Source: Aequorivita aurantiaca (GTDB taxonomy: Bacteria; Bacteroidota; Bacteroidia; Flavobacteriales; Flavobacteriaceae). From it: 64,000 nucleotides of DNA. Below are positions 26,098 through 36,925 of the stretch, one piece after another. Positions within the stretch are counted from its first letter, which is position 1. The number at the start of each line of letters is the position of its first letter. The stretch lies in contig NZ_JAUGQQ010000002.1 in the NCBI RefSeq assembly GCF_030410135.1, forward strand, positions 248,001 through 312,000, given 5' to 3'. The notes beneath the pieces are model-generated. The model was not told the origin of the DNA. It did no database searches and saw only the letters and a program-made list of their open reading frames with translations. Both the position numbers and the translations under genes were made by a program.

Positions 26098-27809
26098 AAA
26101 TTTCGTCCCTATTTCTTATTGTGTTTGTACTTTTTTCCTGCAAAGAAAATCCAAAAGCACAGTCATTAACTGAAAGTCCAAATATTGAGGCGAAAAAGGC
26201 GGTAATGGCTGACAGTGCCATGGTGGTTTCCGCCCGGGCTGAGGCATCAAAAATAGGTGTGCAAATTCTCAAAATGGGCGGTAATGCCTTTGATGCGCTC
26301 ATTGCCACCAATATGGCCCTTGCAGTTACGTATCCAAATGCGGGCAACTTGGCAGGTGGTGGTTTTATGGTTTATAGAACCCAGCACGGGGAAATTGGCA
26401 CTTTGGACTATCGCGAAAAAGCCCCAATGGCGGCCACCAAAAATATGTATTTGGATGAGACAGGAAACATTATTCCCAATAAAAGTGCTATCGGCGCAAT
26501 GTCTGTGGGCGTGCCGGGAACCGTGGCAGGAATGTTCGCGATCCATGAAAAGTTCGGTAGTTTGCCGATGGAAGTATTATTAAGGCCAGTAATTGAGCTG
26601 GCCACAAAAGGCTACAGCATAACAGAGAAAGAGGCAGAACAATTGCTGATATACAAACCCTATTTTGATGAGGTAAACGATGGGGAAATTTTATATTCCA
26701 AATCGCTTAATATGCGGGATACTTTAATCAATCTGGCCTTAGCCAAAACCTTGGAACGTATTTCCAAAAACGGAAGAGCCGAATTTTATAGTGGTGAAAC
26801 TGGCCAAAAACTTATATCATTTTTAAAAGAAAGGGGAGGCATTATTACCTTGCAGGATTTGGAAGCCTACGACGCACAGTGGCGCGAACCGATTGTTTTC
26901 AATTATAAGAATTTAAGAATAATTTCAATGGGGCCACCATCCAGCGGTGGAATTTGCCTGGCACAAATTTTAAAAATGGTCGAACCCTTTCCCATTTCAG
27001 AATATACACATAACGGCGAAAAATACATTCAATTACTTGCAGAGGCATCGCGCCGTTCCTACGCAGACCGCAGTTATTTCTTGGGCGACCCTGACTTTAT
27101 TGAGATTCCGGTAGATTCATTACTCTCTCAACCCTACCTTTCACAAAGAATGAAAAATTTTTCATTTGAGACCGCAACGCCATCTATTCAAATTAAACCG
27201 GGAGTGGTAACGGGATATGAAAGTCCCGAAACAACCCATTTTTCCATCGTTGATGCATTTGGAAATGCGGTGTCGGTAACCACTACCTTAAATTCATCGT
27301 TCGGCTCTTTATTGTTTGTGGATGAATTGGGCTTCTTTTTAAACAATGAAATGGACGATTTCAGTTCCAAACCTGGCGCTCCCAACGTATATGGATTGGT
27401 AGGCGGCCAAGCAAACGCTATTGCTCCCCACAAAAGAATGTTGAGTTCCATGACGCCAACCATTGTGGAAAAGGACGGAAAACTGTGGATGGTGGTGGGA
27501 ACTCCCGGCGGTTCGACAATTATCACCTCGGTTGCGCAAACAATTTTGAACGTTTACGAATTTAAAATGGATATGCAACAAGCTGTGGATGCGCCTCGCT
27601 TTCACCATCAATGGCTGCCGGATGCAGTTCGATATGAATTTGGCCGATTTCCCTCGGATTTGATTGAAAACCTAAAACAAAAGGGATATCCCGAAAACAC
27701 TGAAACCGATCCCATCATCGGAAAGGTTGACGCAATCCTTTTGCTTCCCAACGGAAAGCTTGAAGGCGGTGCCGATAGCCGTGGCGATGACACCGCAATT
27801 GGCTATTAA
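26094..27809 (+). CDS. ggt: Gamma-glutamyltransferase, lipoprotein form
   Basis: Transfers or hydrolyses gamma-glutamyl groups from glutathione-type substrates. 571 residues made as a precursor that cleaves itself. The nucleophile is Thr380 in [20 protein letters not shown]. The small-subunit hallmarks [20 protein letters not shown] and [12 protein letters not shown] follow. The signal region [20 protein letters not shown] has Cys17 as a lipidation site, so the enzyme is probably membrane-anchored in the periplasm rather than soluble. It starts within the stop of the acpH-like gene. Confidence 0.93.
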   Translation: MKISSLFLIVFVLFSCKENPKAQSLTESPNIEAKKAVMADSAMVVSARAEASKIGVQILKMGGNAFDALIATNMALAVTYPNAGNLAGGGFMVYRTQHGEIGTLDYREKAPMAATKNMYLDETGNIIPNKSAIGAMSVGVPGTVAGMFAIHEKFGSLPMEVLLRPVIELATKGYSITEKEAEQLLIYKPYFDEVNDGEILYSKSLNMRDTLINLALAKTLERISKNGRAEFYSGETGQKLISFLKERGGIITLQDLEAYDAQWREPIVFNYKNLRIISMGPPSSGGICLAQILKMVEPFPISEYTHNGEKYIQLLAEASRRSYADRSYFLGDPDFIEIPVDSLLSQPYLSQRMKNFSFETATPSIQIKPGVVTGYESPETTHFSIVDAFGNAVSVTTTLNSSFGSLLFVDELGFFLNNEMDDFSSKPGAPNVYGLVGGQANAIAPHKRMLSSMTPTIVEKDGKLWMVVGTPGGSTIITSVAQTILNVYEFKMDMQQAVDAPRFHHQWLPDAVRYEFGRFPSDLIENLKQKGYPENTETDPIIGKVDAILLLPNGKLEGGADSRGDDTAIGY

Positions 27810-28094
27810 ATTAAATCCCACGGACACGTTTAATCGAAATGTTTTGCATTATATCGAAACGTGAAAATTCGGGAAATTAAAAAGGTTAGATTTGAGCAAA
27901 TTAACTAAGGATTTTTAGAAAATTTGGATTCGAGACCTTTTGAAAACACTATTTATTTCTTCTTTTGCAGAAAAACATATAAGCTTTTCTTCTCTCAAAT
28001 TGCAGCAATTAGTTTCTTCCACTAACTGTAACCCAAAATCTATTTTCAAAGAATCTCACTATTATTTCCATGCACCGCATGAGCTTTTGAGTTT

Positions 28095-29108
28095 ATGAAG
28101 AATAAACCGTTGTACCGGGATGTTTACGCTCTTATCACATTAGTGGTAAGCGGGGCATTGTGTGCAGGACTTGTGTTTCTTCTTTATAATAAATATTTAA
28201 ACACATTGGGATTTGAGGAAAACTTAAAAAAACTTACCTCAATCTATATAGGCATCAGTGGTTTTTTGTCTGCAATTTTGATGGTATTCTTGGCTGCTTC
28301 GGCAATGAACCAAAAAACATATAAGGCGAAGATTATTCACAAAATAAGCAAGACAACCCAGAAAATGCACAATTTCCGAACCATTGCGGAGCTATTGTTT
28401 AAATCAGATATTTGGCTACCAGGGCTCCGGGAATATATGGAAAAGGAATACGGCAGTCTCAGCTATTTTGATGTTAAGGAATTCTACAAAGGCAAGTCAA
28501 AATTGGCAATTGAATTTCTGCAGGAAACCCATCATTTTGGCGAAACCGAAAACCTATATCTGGAATTGAAATCATTATTGATGACAGATCCCAATGAAAA
28601 ACAAATTCCCGAAACCATAGACTATCCCATTTTTTATGATAGCGACATCATAGCCAAATGGGTGGAGCACAAAAGCGGGTCCGGTTTGTGGTATGTTTTC
28701 GGATATAAATTTGGCCATTATAAGGATTCATTGAATTTTGAGGCCGTTTTTGAGCGTCACCGCGAAAAGATTTTAACCCTCGCAAACACCATTGACAATG
28801 AAGTTTTCGACAGCTCCTCCTTCAATGACATTTTTTTTTCACGGCTATGGGAATACCTGACCAAAGACGTAATTCCAAAACTCTCACAGTTCCAAAGCCA
28901 TATTGACCGGAAAACCCCGCGATTGATTTACTATCTCTACATCGTTTTTTTGCTTTTGATGGTTTTTGGTGTTTTGGTCCCCCTCACCTATTTGATGCTC
29001 GGTTTCTCAATTTTCGCGGTAATAATTAGTTATTCCATCGTCATAAGTACAATTTTCTACGTGGCGGTTACCTTTCATATTTTTCTTTCCAAGGAAGTAA
29101 ACCGATAA
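28095..29108 (+). CDS. Membrane protein of unknown function
   Basis: 337 residues. Two membrane segments near the N-terminus (about 12-35 and 47-70), a soluble middle part of about 200 residues with many aromatic and charged residues (for example WVEHKSGSGLWYVFGYKFGH), and two segments near the C-terminus (about 275-330) with YYLYIVFLLLMVFGVLVPLT. I do not recognise the family. There is no catalytic-looking motif. It stands alone between ggt and uvrA. The 285 nt upstream contain only a loose dyad (CACGTTT 27825-27831 with AAACGTG 27857-27863). Confidence 0.6.
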   Translation: MKNKPLYRDVYALITLVVSGALCAGLVFLLYNKYLNTLGFEENLKKLTSIYIGISGFLSAILMVFLAASAMNQKTYKAKIIHKISKTTQKMHNFRTIAELLFKSDIWLPGLREYMEKEYGSLSYFDVKEFYKGKSKLAIEFLQETHHFGETENLYLELKSLLMTDPNEKQIPETIDYPIFYDSDIIAKWVEHKSGSGLWYVFGYKFGHYKDSLNFEAVFERHREKILTLANTIDNEVFDSSSFNDIFFSRLWEYLTKDVIPKLSQFQSHIDRKTPRLIYYLYIVFLLLMVFGVLVPLTYLMLGFSIFAVIISYSIVISTIFYVAVTFHIFLSKEVNR

Positions 29109-29183
29109 TAGCCGAAGCTAATTTTCAATCAAAAATTAACATCAACGGGAAGCCATGCATTCTTTATTTTCCTTTCTATTGAG

Positions 29184-29191
29184 TACCTTTG
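29184..29191 (+). promoter_or_regulatory. Candidate -7 box for uvrA, almost on top of the start codon
   Basis: TACCTTTG, an exact TAnnTTTG match, ends 6 nt before the chosen ATG at 29198. If used, transcription would begin at or next to the start codon, giving a leaderless or near-leaderless message. The -33 region has only T-rich sequence. Confidence 0.45.
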
Positions 29192-29197
29192 CGAGCT

Positions 29198-32029
29198 ATG
29201 TCAAAAAATGAGGATTTTATTGAAGTTTTGGGCGCGCGCGTCCACAATTTAAAGAACATTGACGTTCGTATCCCTAGGGAAAAATTGGTTGTAATAACAG
29301 GGCTTTCGGGCAGCGGAAAATCCTCTTTGGCGTTTGATACCATTTATGCCGAGGGACAGCGCCGCTACATTGAAACATTTTCAGCCTATGCCCGCCAATT
29401 TTTGGGAAGTCTGGAACGGCCCGATGTTGACAAGATTGAAGGCCTTTCACCCGTTATTGCTATTGAGCAGAAAACTACAAGCAAAAGTCCGAGATCTACT
29501 GTAGGCACCATTACGGAAATATATGATTTTTTGCGCCTTTTTTATGCCCGCGCAAGTGATGCGTATAGCTTCAACACTGGCGAAAAAATGGTTAGTTACA
29601 GCGACGAGCAAATTAGGCAGCTAATTATAGAAGATTTTCCCGATAAAAAAGTTAGCATCCTCGCCCCTATTGTTCGCTCCCGAAAAGGCCATTACCGTGA
29701 ACTGTTCGAACAAATTGCCAAACAAGGGTTTTTGAAAGTTCGCGTGGATGGCGAAGTGCGGGACATTGTGAAGGGAATGAAAGTAGACCGCTATAAAACA
29801 CACGACATAGAAATTGTAATAGACAGATTGAAAGTTTCCGAAGAAAATGAAAGCAACAAGCGACTATCGGAAACTATAAATACCGCTATGTACCATGGGG
29901 ATGATGTGCTTATGGTGCTGGATAACGACACCGATACGGCACGGTATTTTAGCCGGTTATTGATGTGTCCATCTTCGGGCATTTCCTATCCCAACCCAGA
30001 GCCGAACAATTTTTCCTTTAATTCCCCAAAAGGGATGTGCCCCAACTGCAAAGGGCTCGGCAAACTGTATGAAGTTAATTTGAACAAACTCGTTCCCAAC
30101 CCGAAACTTTCCATAAAACAAGGTGCGTTGGTGCCGCACGGAACGCAAAAAAGCAATTGGGTTTTTAAACAATTGGAACTAATTGCGGAACGCTTCAATT
30201 TTAAAATGACCGATCCGTTTGAAAGTATTCCGCAGCAAGCAAAGGAAGTTATCTTCTACGGGGGAAATGAAAAGTTTGATATTGAATCAAAAAGCTTGGG
30301 CATTACCAGGAGCTACAAAATAGATTTTGAAGGTGTTGCCACGTTCATTCAAAACACTTTTGAGGCCAATGAGTCGACATCCCTAAAACGCTGGGCCAAA
30401 GAGTATATGGACAAAATTCCCTGTCCGGACTGCAACGGCACAAGGCTTCGGCAAGAATCACTTTATTTTAAGGTAAATGGTAAAAACATTGCTGAACTGT
30501 CCAATATGGATGTTGTTGAACTATCGGAATGGTTTAAAGAACTAGAGAACAATCTTTCCGATACGCAATTGAAAATTGCCTCCGAAATAATAAAGGAGGT
30601 CCGTTCGCGGTTGCAGTTTTTGGTGGACGTTGGCCTAACCTATTTAGCATTGGACCGAAGTTCTAAATCCCTTTCCGGCGGCGAGGCGCAGCGGATCCGG
30701 CTAGCAACGCAAATAGGTTCGCAACTCGTGGGAGTGCTCTATATATTGGATGAGCCGAGCATTGGGCTGCATCAGCGCGACAACGAACGACTAATTTATT
30801 CCTTGAAACAACTAAAGGAAATCGGGAATTCCGTAATTGTCGTAGAGCATGATAAAGATATGATTGAAAGCGCAGACCATGTTATAGACATCGGGCCCGC
30901 CGCGGGAAGGCACGGCGGCGAGATTGTTTCTCAAGGAACGCCACAGGAAATAAAAACACACGATACACTGACGGCGGAATACTTAAACGGAAAAAAAGAA
31001 ATTGAAATACCAAAAAAACGTCGTCCCGGAAATGGCAAAACACTCACCTTAAAAGGCGCCACGGGAAACAATCTCAAAAACGTTACAGTTTCATTTCCTT
31101 TGGGAAAAATGATTGGGGTTACGGGCGTTTCTGGCAGCGGAAAAAGTACACTTATCAACGAAACCCTTTATCCTATTTTAAATGCGCATTTTTTCAATGG
31201 CGTTAAAAAACCGATGCCCTATAAAAAAATTGATGGCCTCGAAAATATTGATAAGGTTATTGATATAAACCAGTCCCCAATAGGAAGAACCCCGCGGAGC
31301 AACCCCGCAACTTACACCGGCGTTTTTTCTGAAATTCGAAATCTTTTCGCCAAAACTCCGGAAGCCATGATTCGCGGCTACAAGCCGGGCCGTTTCAGCT
31401 TCAATGTTGCCGGTGGACGCTGTGAAACCTGTAAGGGAGCTGGTTTAAGAGTTATTGAAATGAATTTTCTGCCAGACGTTTACGTGGAATGCGAAACCTG
31501 CCAAGGCAAACGTTTTAATAGGGAAACTTTGGAAATACGCTACAAGGGAAAATCCATTTACGACGTTTTGGAAATGACTATCAATGAGGCTTCAAATTTC
31601 TTTGAAAATATACCGAAAATTTACAGAAAAGTAAAAACCATAAAAGATGTGGGACTGGGCTACATCACCTTGGGCCAACAATCCACAACTCTTTCGGGCG
31701 GGGAAGCCCAACGAATAAAACTAGCAACCGAACTTTCCAAACGCGATACCGGAAATACATTCTACATTTTGGATGAACCCACCACCGGCCTCCATTTTGA
31801 AGATATTCGCGTGCTGATGATAGTGTTGAACAAATTGGTTGAAAAGGGAAATACAGTTCTTATTATTGAACATAATCTGGACGTGATTAAAACCGTGGAT
31901 TATGTTATAGACATTGGCCCTGAAGGGGGAAAGCAAGGTGGAAAAGTTTTGGCTTTGGGAACACCGGAGGAAGTTGCAGACAACAAAAAGAGCTATACCG
32001 CGCGGTTCCTTAAAAAAGAATTACATTAG
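29198..32029 (+). CDS. uvrA: Excinuclease ABC subunit A
   Basis: Damage-recognition ATPase of nucleotide excision repair (943 residues from the ATG at 29198). Two ABC modules are visible: Walker [13 protein letters not shown] (about 36) and [12 protein letters not shown] (about 645), each with an [12 protein letters not shown] or [12 protein letters not shown] signature and an ILDEP Walker B. Zinc-finger cysteines occur as [16 protein letters not shown] and CETCKGAG...CETCQGKR. The frame is open from a TTG three codons earlier, but the family start [16 protein letters not shown] favours the ATG. A single complete copy. Confidence 0.96.
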   Translation: MSKNEDFIEVLGARVHNLKNIDVRIPREKLVVITGLSGSGKSSLAFDTIYAEGQRRYIETFSAYARQFLGSLERPDVDKIEGLSPVIAIEQKTTSKSPRSTVGTITEIYDFLRLFYARASDAYSFNTGEKMVSYSDEQIRQLIIEDFPDKKVSILAPIVRSRKGHYRELFEQIAKQGFLKVRVDGEVRDIVKGMKVDRYKTHDIEIVIDRLKVSEENESNKRLSETINTAMYHGDDVLMVLDNDTDTARYFSRLLMCPSSGISYPNPEPNNFSFNSPKGMCPNCKGLGKLYEVNLNKLVPNPKLSIKQGALVPHGTQKSNWVFKQLELIAERFNFKMTDPFESIPQQAKEVIFYGGNEKFDIESKSLGITRSYKIDFEGVATFIQNTFEANESTSLKRWAKEYMDKIPCPDCNGTRLRQESLYFKVNGKNIAELSNMDVVELSEWFKELENNLSDTQLKIASEIIKEVRSRLQFLVDVGLTYLALDRSSKSLSGGEAQRIRLATQIGSQLVGVLYILDEPSIGLHQRDNERLIYSLKQLKEIGNSVIVVEHDKDMIESADHVIDIGPAAGRHGGEIVSQGTPQEIKTHDTLTAEYLNGKKEIEIPKKRRPGNGKTLTLKGATGNNLKNVTVSFPLGKMIGVTGVSGSGKSTLINETLYPILNAHFFNGVKKPMPYKKIDGLENIDKVIDINQSPIGRTPRSNPATYTGVFSEIRNLFAKTPEAMIRGYKPGRFSFNVAGGRCETCKGAGLRVIEMNFLPDVYVECETCQGKRFNRETLEIRYKGKSIYDVLEMTINEASNFFENIPKIYRKVKTIKDVGLGYITLGQQSTTLSGGEAQRIKLATELSKRDTGNTFYILDEPTTGLHFEDIRVLMIVLNKLVEKGNTVLIIEHNLDVIKTVDYVIDIGPEGGKQGGKVLALGTPEEVADNKKSYTARFLKKELH

Positions 32030-32127
32030 GCCCGAGGGAAAACGAAATTATTTGAAAAAATTGTGGAATCCTCCCGCCTTAAAAGCATTCGAATACCGAG
32101 AAAATATTTATTGAACAAAAAAATTAA

Positions 32128-32817
32128 ATGAGAGACGAACAATCACCAAAAAACTGGAACCAAGTTAAAACCAACGACTCGTGGGCCATTTTCAAAATAA
32201 TGGGCGAATTTGTGGGAGGATATGAAAAAATGAGCCGAATTGGCCCGTGTGTTTCCATTTTTGGGTCCGCGCGCACAAAACCGGATCACAAATATTATAA
32301 GTTGGCCGAAAACATTGCCAAAAAAATTACTGAAAATGGTTATGGTGTGATTACCGGTGGCGGCCCCGGAATAATGGAGGCGGGCAATAAGGGAGCCCAT
32401 TTAGCAGGGGGAACTTCCGTGGGTTTAAACATTACGCTTCCTTTTGAACAGCACGACAATCCGTATATAGACAGTGATAAGAGCATTGATTTTGATTACT
32501 TTTTTGTGCGCAAGGTAATGTTCGTAAAATATTCGCAGGGGTTCGTGGTTATGCCCGGCGGGTTTGGAACCCTCGACGAATTTTTCGAAGCCTTGACGCT
32601 AATACAAACACACAAAATTGATAAATTCCCATTAATACTTGTTGGCAGCGAATTTTGGGGAGGTCTTTTTGAGTGGATAAAAACCACTCTTTTGGAAGCC
32701 AACAATAACGTGAGCGCAGAAGACTTGGAATTAGTCCATCTAGTGGACTCGGCAGATGAAGTACTTCAAATTTTAAATGATTTCTATAACGAATACAACC
32801 TAAGCCCAAACTTCTAA
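32128..32817 (+). CDS. LOG family protein (TIGR00730-type, cytokinin riboside 5'-monophosphate phosphoribohydrolase-like)
   Basis: 229 residues with a Rossmann-like fold. ITGGGPGIMEAGNKGA (about 75) and MPGGFGTLDEFFEALT (about 138) are the two LOG signatures. Many members were once annotated as lysine decarboxylases. LOG enzymes release ribose-5-phosphate from nucleoside monophosphates; the bacterial role outside cytokinin makers is usually nucleotide salvage. It lies 98 nt after uvrA and 16 nt before the next gene, on the same strand. Confidence 0.92.
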   Translation: MRDEQSPKNWNQVKTNDSWAIFKIMGEFVGGYEKMSRIGPCVSIFGSARTKPDHKYYKLAENIAKKITENGYGVITGGGPGIMEAGNKGAHLAGGTSVGLNITLPFEQHDNPYIDSDKSIDFDYFFVRKVMFVKYSQGFVVMPGGFGTLDEFFEALTLIQTHKIDKFPLILVGSEFWGGLFEWIKTTLLEANNNVSAEDLELVHLVDSADEVLQILNDFYNEYNLSPNF

Positions 32818-32833
32818 TATTTATATTTAAAGA

Positions 32834-34078
32834 ATGTTTAAAAAAATACTAACCCTTGCTATAGTTTTTATTTCCTTATCGCTAAGCGCGCAGGAAACCA
32901 TAAAAACAATGGTATATAATTTGTTGGAATTTCCATCGGCATTTCCACCAAACCGTGCAGAAATTCTTAAGGACATACTTGATGAATACGAGCCCGATAT
33001 TTTTATGATTTGTGAATTGGAAACCGAAGCTGGTGCAAATCTTATTCTGAATACCGCCTTGAATGATGAGGGAAACAATTATGTTATGGCACCCTTTGAA
33101 CCAAGTCAGTCCGGAGATCCCGACCACCAACAACTTATTTTCTATAGAAAAGGAATGTTTTCTTTGGCAGCCACCGAAGTTTTGCCCACTCCGGTCCGCG
33201 ATATTAACCATTATACGCTGAAACTGAGTACTGCAGATCAACAGGCAGATCCAGTTCTTTTTGAGATTTTTGTTACCCATTTAAAATCCAGTACAGGAAC
33301 CGCTAACAAACAGTTGCGGCTTGAAATGGTGCAAGAGTTCACCAATAGATTAGAAAGCTTGGATCCCAATGCATTCGTAATATTCGCTGGTGATTTTAAT
33401 TTATACACAGCAAGCGAACCTGCATATATAGAGCTTTTGGACCCTACAAATGCAATTGTAATGGTGGATCCTATCAATAGTCCGGGCTCTTGGAACAACA
33501 ACATAAATTTTCAGGATATCCATACCCAAAGTACGCGGATTAGCTCCGGTCCCTTTGGAGCGGGAGCCGGTGGCGGACTGGATGATCGTTTTGATTTCAT
33601 TGTAATTTCCGAAAATATGCAGAATGACCCGAAATTAAACTACATCGCAGATAGTTACAAATCCTTCGGCAACAACGGCAATTGTTATGACAATAGCATA
33701 AATAGCCCGGACTGTTTTGGAGATTTCGGGCAAACCCTGCGCAACAATCTTTACAATATGAGTGACCATCTTCCTATTGTAATGAACCTTCAAACCAACA
33801 AACAAATTGTTTTAAATATTGATGATTTTATTGCAACTTTACCCATTGAACTTGAAAATACCGTAGTCACGGACAAACTGAATTTTCGTACCAATTCAAA
33901 TTTTTCGGGGAAAGTTTCGTTTGAAATTTACAATGTTCTCGGACAAAAACTTTTGGAATCCACTTTAGACATTTCTGAATTTAAATCCATCAATGTCAGC
34001 CAACTTTCAAATGGTATTTATTATTTGAAGACAAACCTTCCAGCTTCACAGACTTTTAAATTTCTTAAAACTTTTTGA
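32834..34078 (+). CDS. Secreted endonuclease/exonuclease/phosphatase-fold protein with T9SS sorting domain
   Basis: 414 residues. Signal peptide MFKKILTLAIVFISLSLSAQ. The EEP fold is shown by MVYNLLEFP (about 27), ICELETEAG (about 57), VTHLKSS, FAGDFNLYTASEPAY (about 184-198), DDRFDFIVIS (about 250) and MSDHLPIVM (about 307), which supply the Asn/Glu/Asp/His set. The last 75 residues (FEIYNVLGQKLLEST ... NGIYYLKT) are a type A C-terminal sorting domain for type IX secretion, so it should be cell-surface or extracellular. It could be a nuclease or a phosphatase. It overlaps the next gene by 4 nt. Confidence 0.87.
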   Translation: MFKKILTLAIVFISLSLSAQETIKTMVYNLLEFPSAFPPNRAEILKDILDEYEPDIFMICELETEAGANLILNTALNDEGNNYVMAPFEPSQSGDPDHQQLIFYRKGMFSLAATEVLPTPVRDINHYTLKLSTADQQADPVLFEIFVTHLKSSTGTANKQLRLEMVQEFTNRLESLDPNAFVIFAGDFNLYTASEPAYIELLDPTNAIVMVDPINSPGSWNNNINFQDIHTQSTRISSGPFGAGAGGGLDDRFDFIVISENMQNDPKLNYIADSYKSFGNNGNCYDNSINSPDCFGDFGQTLRNNLYNMSDHLPIVMNLQTNKQIVLNIDDFIATLPIELENTVVTDKLNFRTNSNFSGKVSFEIYNVLGQKLLESTLDISEFKSINVSQLSNGIYYLKTNLPASQTFKFLKTF

Positions 34079-36888
34079 TAGCCCGAATTATTTTATATAG
34101 CATTTTCCTTTGTTTGTCGCATCATGCAATGGCGCAGCATATCTTAAAAATAGATGCTACGTTGAATCCATCGGAAAAAACTATTGCGATAAAACAGCAG
34201 ATTACCTATAAAAATACCTCTGAGGAAACGCTTAATGAAATTTTCCTTTTTGATTGGGCAAACAGTTTTTCATCCAAAACAACGCCGCTGGCTAAGCGAT
34301 TTTCTGAAAATTACGATAGCTCCTTCCATTTTGAAAAAGATGAAGATCGCGGCGGAACAACCATCGTAAAAATTTATGACACTGCCATTGTTCCTTTGCA
34401 ATGGCAACGGGGCAACGCGGTGGATATACTTCGCATTATTCCGGAAATTCCCTTGAATCCGGGTGAAAGTTATACCTTTAATTTAGAATATATAATCAAG
34501 GTGCCGAATGACCGTTTTACGCGTTTCGGCGTGAACAACCTCAGTGACTATAAATTGCGCTATTGGTATATGGCACCCGCTGTGTTTAATGGCGAATGGC
34601 AAGTTTATAGCAACAAGAACCTCGATGATTTATATATGGCACCCTCATCGTTTTTCATTTCGTTGCATGTGCCCAGGGAATATTCTGTTACTTCAGATTT
34701 TGATGTGGTTTCCGAAAATATTTCAGAGAAGACGAAAGATATTCTTCTTGAAGGAATGGAGCGAACAAGGGCAGTTTTATATATTGAACAAAATCCGTCC
34801 TTCGAAAACATTGAAACCGACAAACTGACCGTAGTGACCAATCTCGAAAACAGTAAGGTAAATCCGCCAGTACAGGCATTGATGGTAGATCGGGTGGTCC
34901 GGTTTCTGGATTCGAAGCTTGGGCCTTATCCGTTCCAAAAAATGGTTATTAGCGAAACGGATTACAAAACCAATCCCGTGTACGGACTTAACCAATTGCC
35001 AAGTTTTATCAGTCCTTTTCCCGATGGTTTTGAATATGACATGGAACAGCTAAAAACCATTGCCCGGCATTATATAGACAACACCCTAATTCTCAATTCC
35101 AGAAATGATTTTTGGCTGCAGGATGCGCTGCAGATTTATTTAATGATGGATTACGTGGATACCTATTACCCAAAAATGAAGATGATTGGTAATTTGAGCA
35201 ATTGGTGGATCATTAGATGGGCTCATTTGGCCGACCTTGAATTTAATGATCAATATCCAATGCTTTATATGAATATGGCGCGGGCGAACATTCATCAATC
35301 CCTTACCACTCCAAAGGATAGCTTATTGAAATTCAACATGAATATTGCCACTGGATATTACGGGGCGAGCGGTTTAAAATACTTGGATGATTTTTTAGGG
35401 GGCGATGTGATGGACACCAGCATTAAGGAATTTTACGCTGAAAATAGATTGAAACCTATAAATTCCTCAGATTTTCAGGAATTTTTAGAGACAAGGACCA
35501 CCCGTCCCATCAATTGGTTTTTCGAAGATTTTATTGACACTCGCGAGACCATTGATTTCAAAATAAAAAAGGTGGAACAAAAAGGTGATTCTTTGGAGGT
35601 ATTCATTAAAAATAATAGGAATACGCAGCTCCCTATTTCTTTATATGGCCTTGATAAAAACGGCATTGTGTATAAAACCTGGACAGCGCCCATTGATAGC
35701 GTATCCTCTATCACCATTCCTTCAGAAAACATTCGGAAATTGGCGTTGAATTATGAGGGCGAAATCCCTGAATACAACCGCAGAAATAACTTTAAGTCCA
35801 TTCATGGCCTTTTAAATAAACCAATACAATTCAGACTTTTCCAGGATGTGGAGGATCCAAATTATACCCAATTTTTCTTTATGCCGATTTTTGAATATAA
35901 TCTATATGATGGCATATCTGCAGGTATTCGACTATACAATAAAACAGTGTTGCCAAAGGCTGTACATTATAGCTTGGAACCACAATTTGGATTTAGATCA
36001 GAAACCCTTGTGGGCCGCGCCTCTATAAGCTACACCCAAAGTATTGAAGAAGGAAAATTATATTCTATGCGTTATGGATTTTCAGGAAATTATTATTCGT
36101 ATGATCGTGGACTTTTTTACAAACGCTATACGCCATACATTACTTTTGCCTTCAGAAATGACGATTTGCGAAACAATGAAAAGCAATTCATAAACATTAG
36201 AAATGTGAACGTGTATCAGGATGAAGACCCGAACAACCCTGAGCAGGAACCGAACTACAGTGTCTTTAATTTGCAGTATGTTTATTCCAATCCAAATCTT
36301 ATAAACTATTTTAAGGGAGTGGTGGATTATGAAATATCCTCAAAATTCAGTAAGCTTTCCGTTAATCTTGAGTATCGCAAATTGTTTTTGAGCAACAGAC
36401 AATTGAATCTCCGTTTTTTTGCCGGTACTTTTCTTTTTAATGATACCCGTGAAGATGAGGATTTTTTCAGTTTTGCACTGGATAGGCCAAATGATTATCT
36501 TTTTGACTATAATTATTACGGTCGGAGCGAGGATTCTGGTCTTTTTAGCCAACAATTGATTATAGCCGAAGGAGGGTTCAAATCGCAATTGGAACCAGCC
36601 TATGCCAATAGTTGGATAGCCACTGTAAATGCCAGTACGAATATTTGGAAATGGATCTATGCCTATGGCGATGTAGGTTTGGTCCACAATAAAGGTCGCG
36701 GCACCAATGCAGTTTTTGATAGTGGCATACGGCTAAGTCTGGTAGCCGATTATTTTGAGCTCTATTTTCCTATTTATTCCAGTTTAGGCTTCGAGCCCAA
36801 TTTGCCGCATTATGACGAGAAAGTACGGTTTATCGTTACCTTAAGCCCCAAAACGCTTTTGGGCCTTTTTACGAGAAGATGGTATTGA
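34075..36888 (+). CDS. M1-peptidase-like protein without zinc site, with beta-barrel-like C-terminus
   Basis: 937 residues, initiated at TTG 34075 inside the previous stop (TTGA overlap). The TTG is supported because it yields a full signal peptide, MIARIILYSIFLCLSHHAMAQ. Residues about 20-450 follow the layout of M1 aminopeptidases (N-terminal beta sandwich, then a helical domain). Where active members have HExxHxW...WLNEG, this protein reads KTIARHYIDN...WLQDALQIYL (about 325-360), so the zinc ligands and catalytic Glu are gone and no other HExxH exists. From about residue 590 there are many alternating aromatic strands ending FTRRWY, as in outer-membrane barrels. Function unknown; probably a surface binding or secretion partner for the coupled EEP protein. 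Confidence 0.7.
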   Translation: MIARIILYSIFLCLSHHAMAQHILKIDATLNPSEKTIAIKQQITYKNTSEETLNEIFLFDWANSFSSKTTPLAKRFSENYDSSFHFEKDEDRGGTTIVKIYDTAIVPLQWQRGNAVDILRIIPEIPLNPGESYTFNLEYIIKVPNDRFTRFGVNNLSDYKLRYWYMAPAVFNGEWQVYSNKNLDDLYMAPSSFFISLHVPREYSVTSDFDVVSENISEKTKDILLEGMERTRAVLYIEQNPSFENIETDKLTVVTNLENSKVNPPVQALMVDRVVRFLDSKLGPYPFQKMVISETDYKTNPVYGLNQLPSFISPFPDGFEYDMEQLKTIARHYIDNTLILNSRNDFWLQDALQIYLMMDYVDTYYPKMKMIGNLSNWWIIRWAHLADLEFNDQYPMLYMNMARANIHQSLTTPKDSLLKFNMNIATGYYGASGLKYLDDFLGGDVMDTSIKEFYAENRLKPINSSDFQEFLETRTTRPINWFFEDFIDTRETIDFKIKKVEQKGDSLEVFIKNNRNTQLPISLYGLDKNGIVYKTWTAPIDSVSSITIPSENIRKLALNYEGEIPEYNRRNNFKSIHGLLNKPIQFRLFQDVEDPNYTQFFFMPIFEYNLYDGISAGIRLYNKTVLPKAVHYSLEPQFGFRSETLVGRASISYTQSIEEGKLYSMRYGFSGNYYSYDRGLFYKRYTPYITFAFRNDDLRNNEKQFINIRNVNVYQDEDPNNPEQEPNYSVFNLQYVYSNPNLINYFKGVVDYEISSKFSKLSVNLEYRKLFLSNRQLNLRFFAGTFLFNDTREDEDFFSFALDRPNDYLFDYNYYGRSEDSGLFSQQLIIAEGGFKSQLEPAYANSWIATVNASTNIWKWIYAYGDVGLVHNKGRGTNAVFDSGIRLSLVADYFELYFPIYSSLGFEPNLPHYDEKVRFIVTLSPKTLLGLFTRRWY

Positions 36889-36925
36889 AAAGTTCCGAAA
36901 ATTTCGTAAATAAAATTTTCTCATT

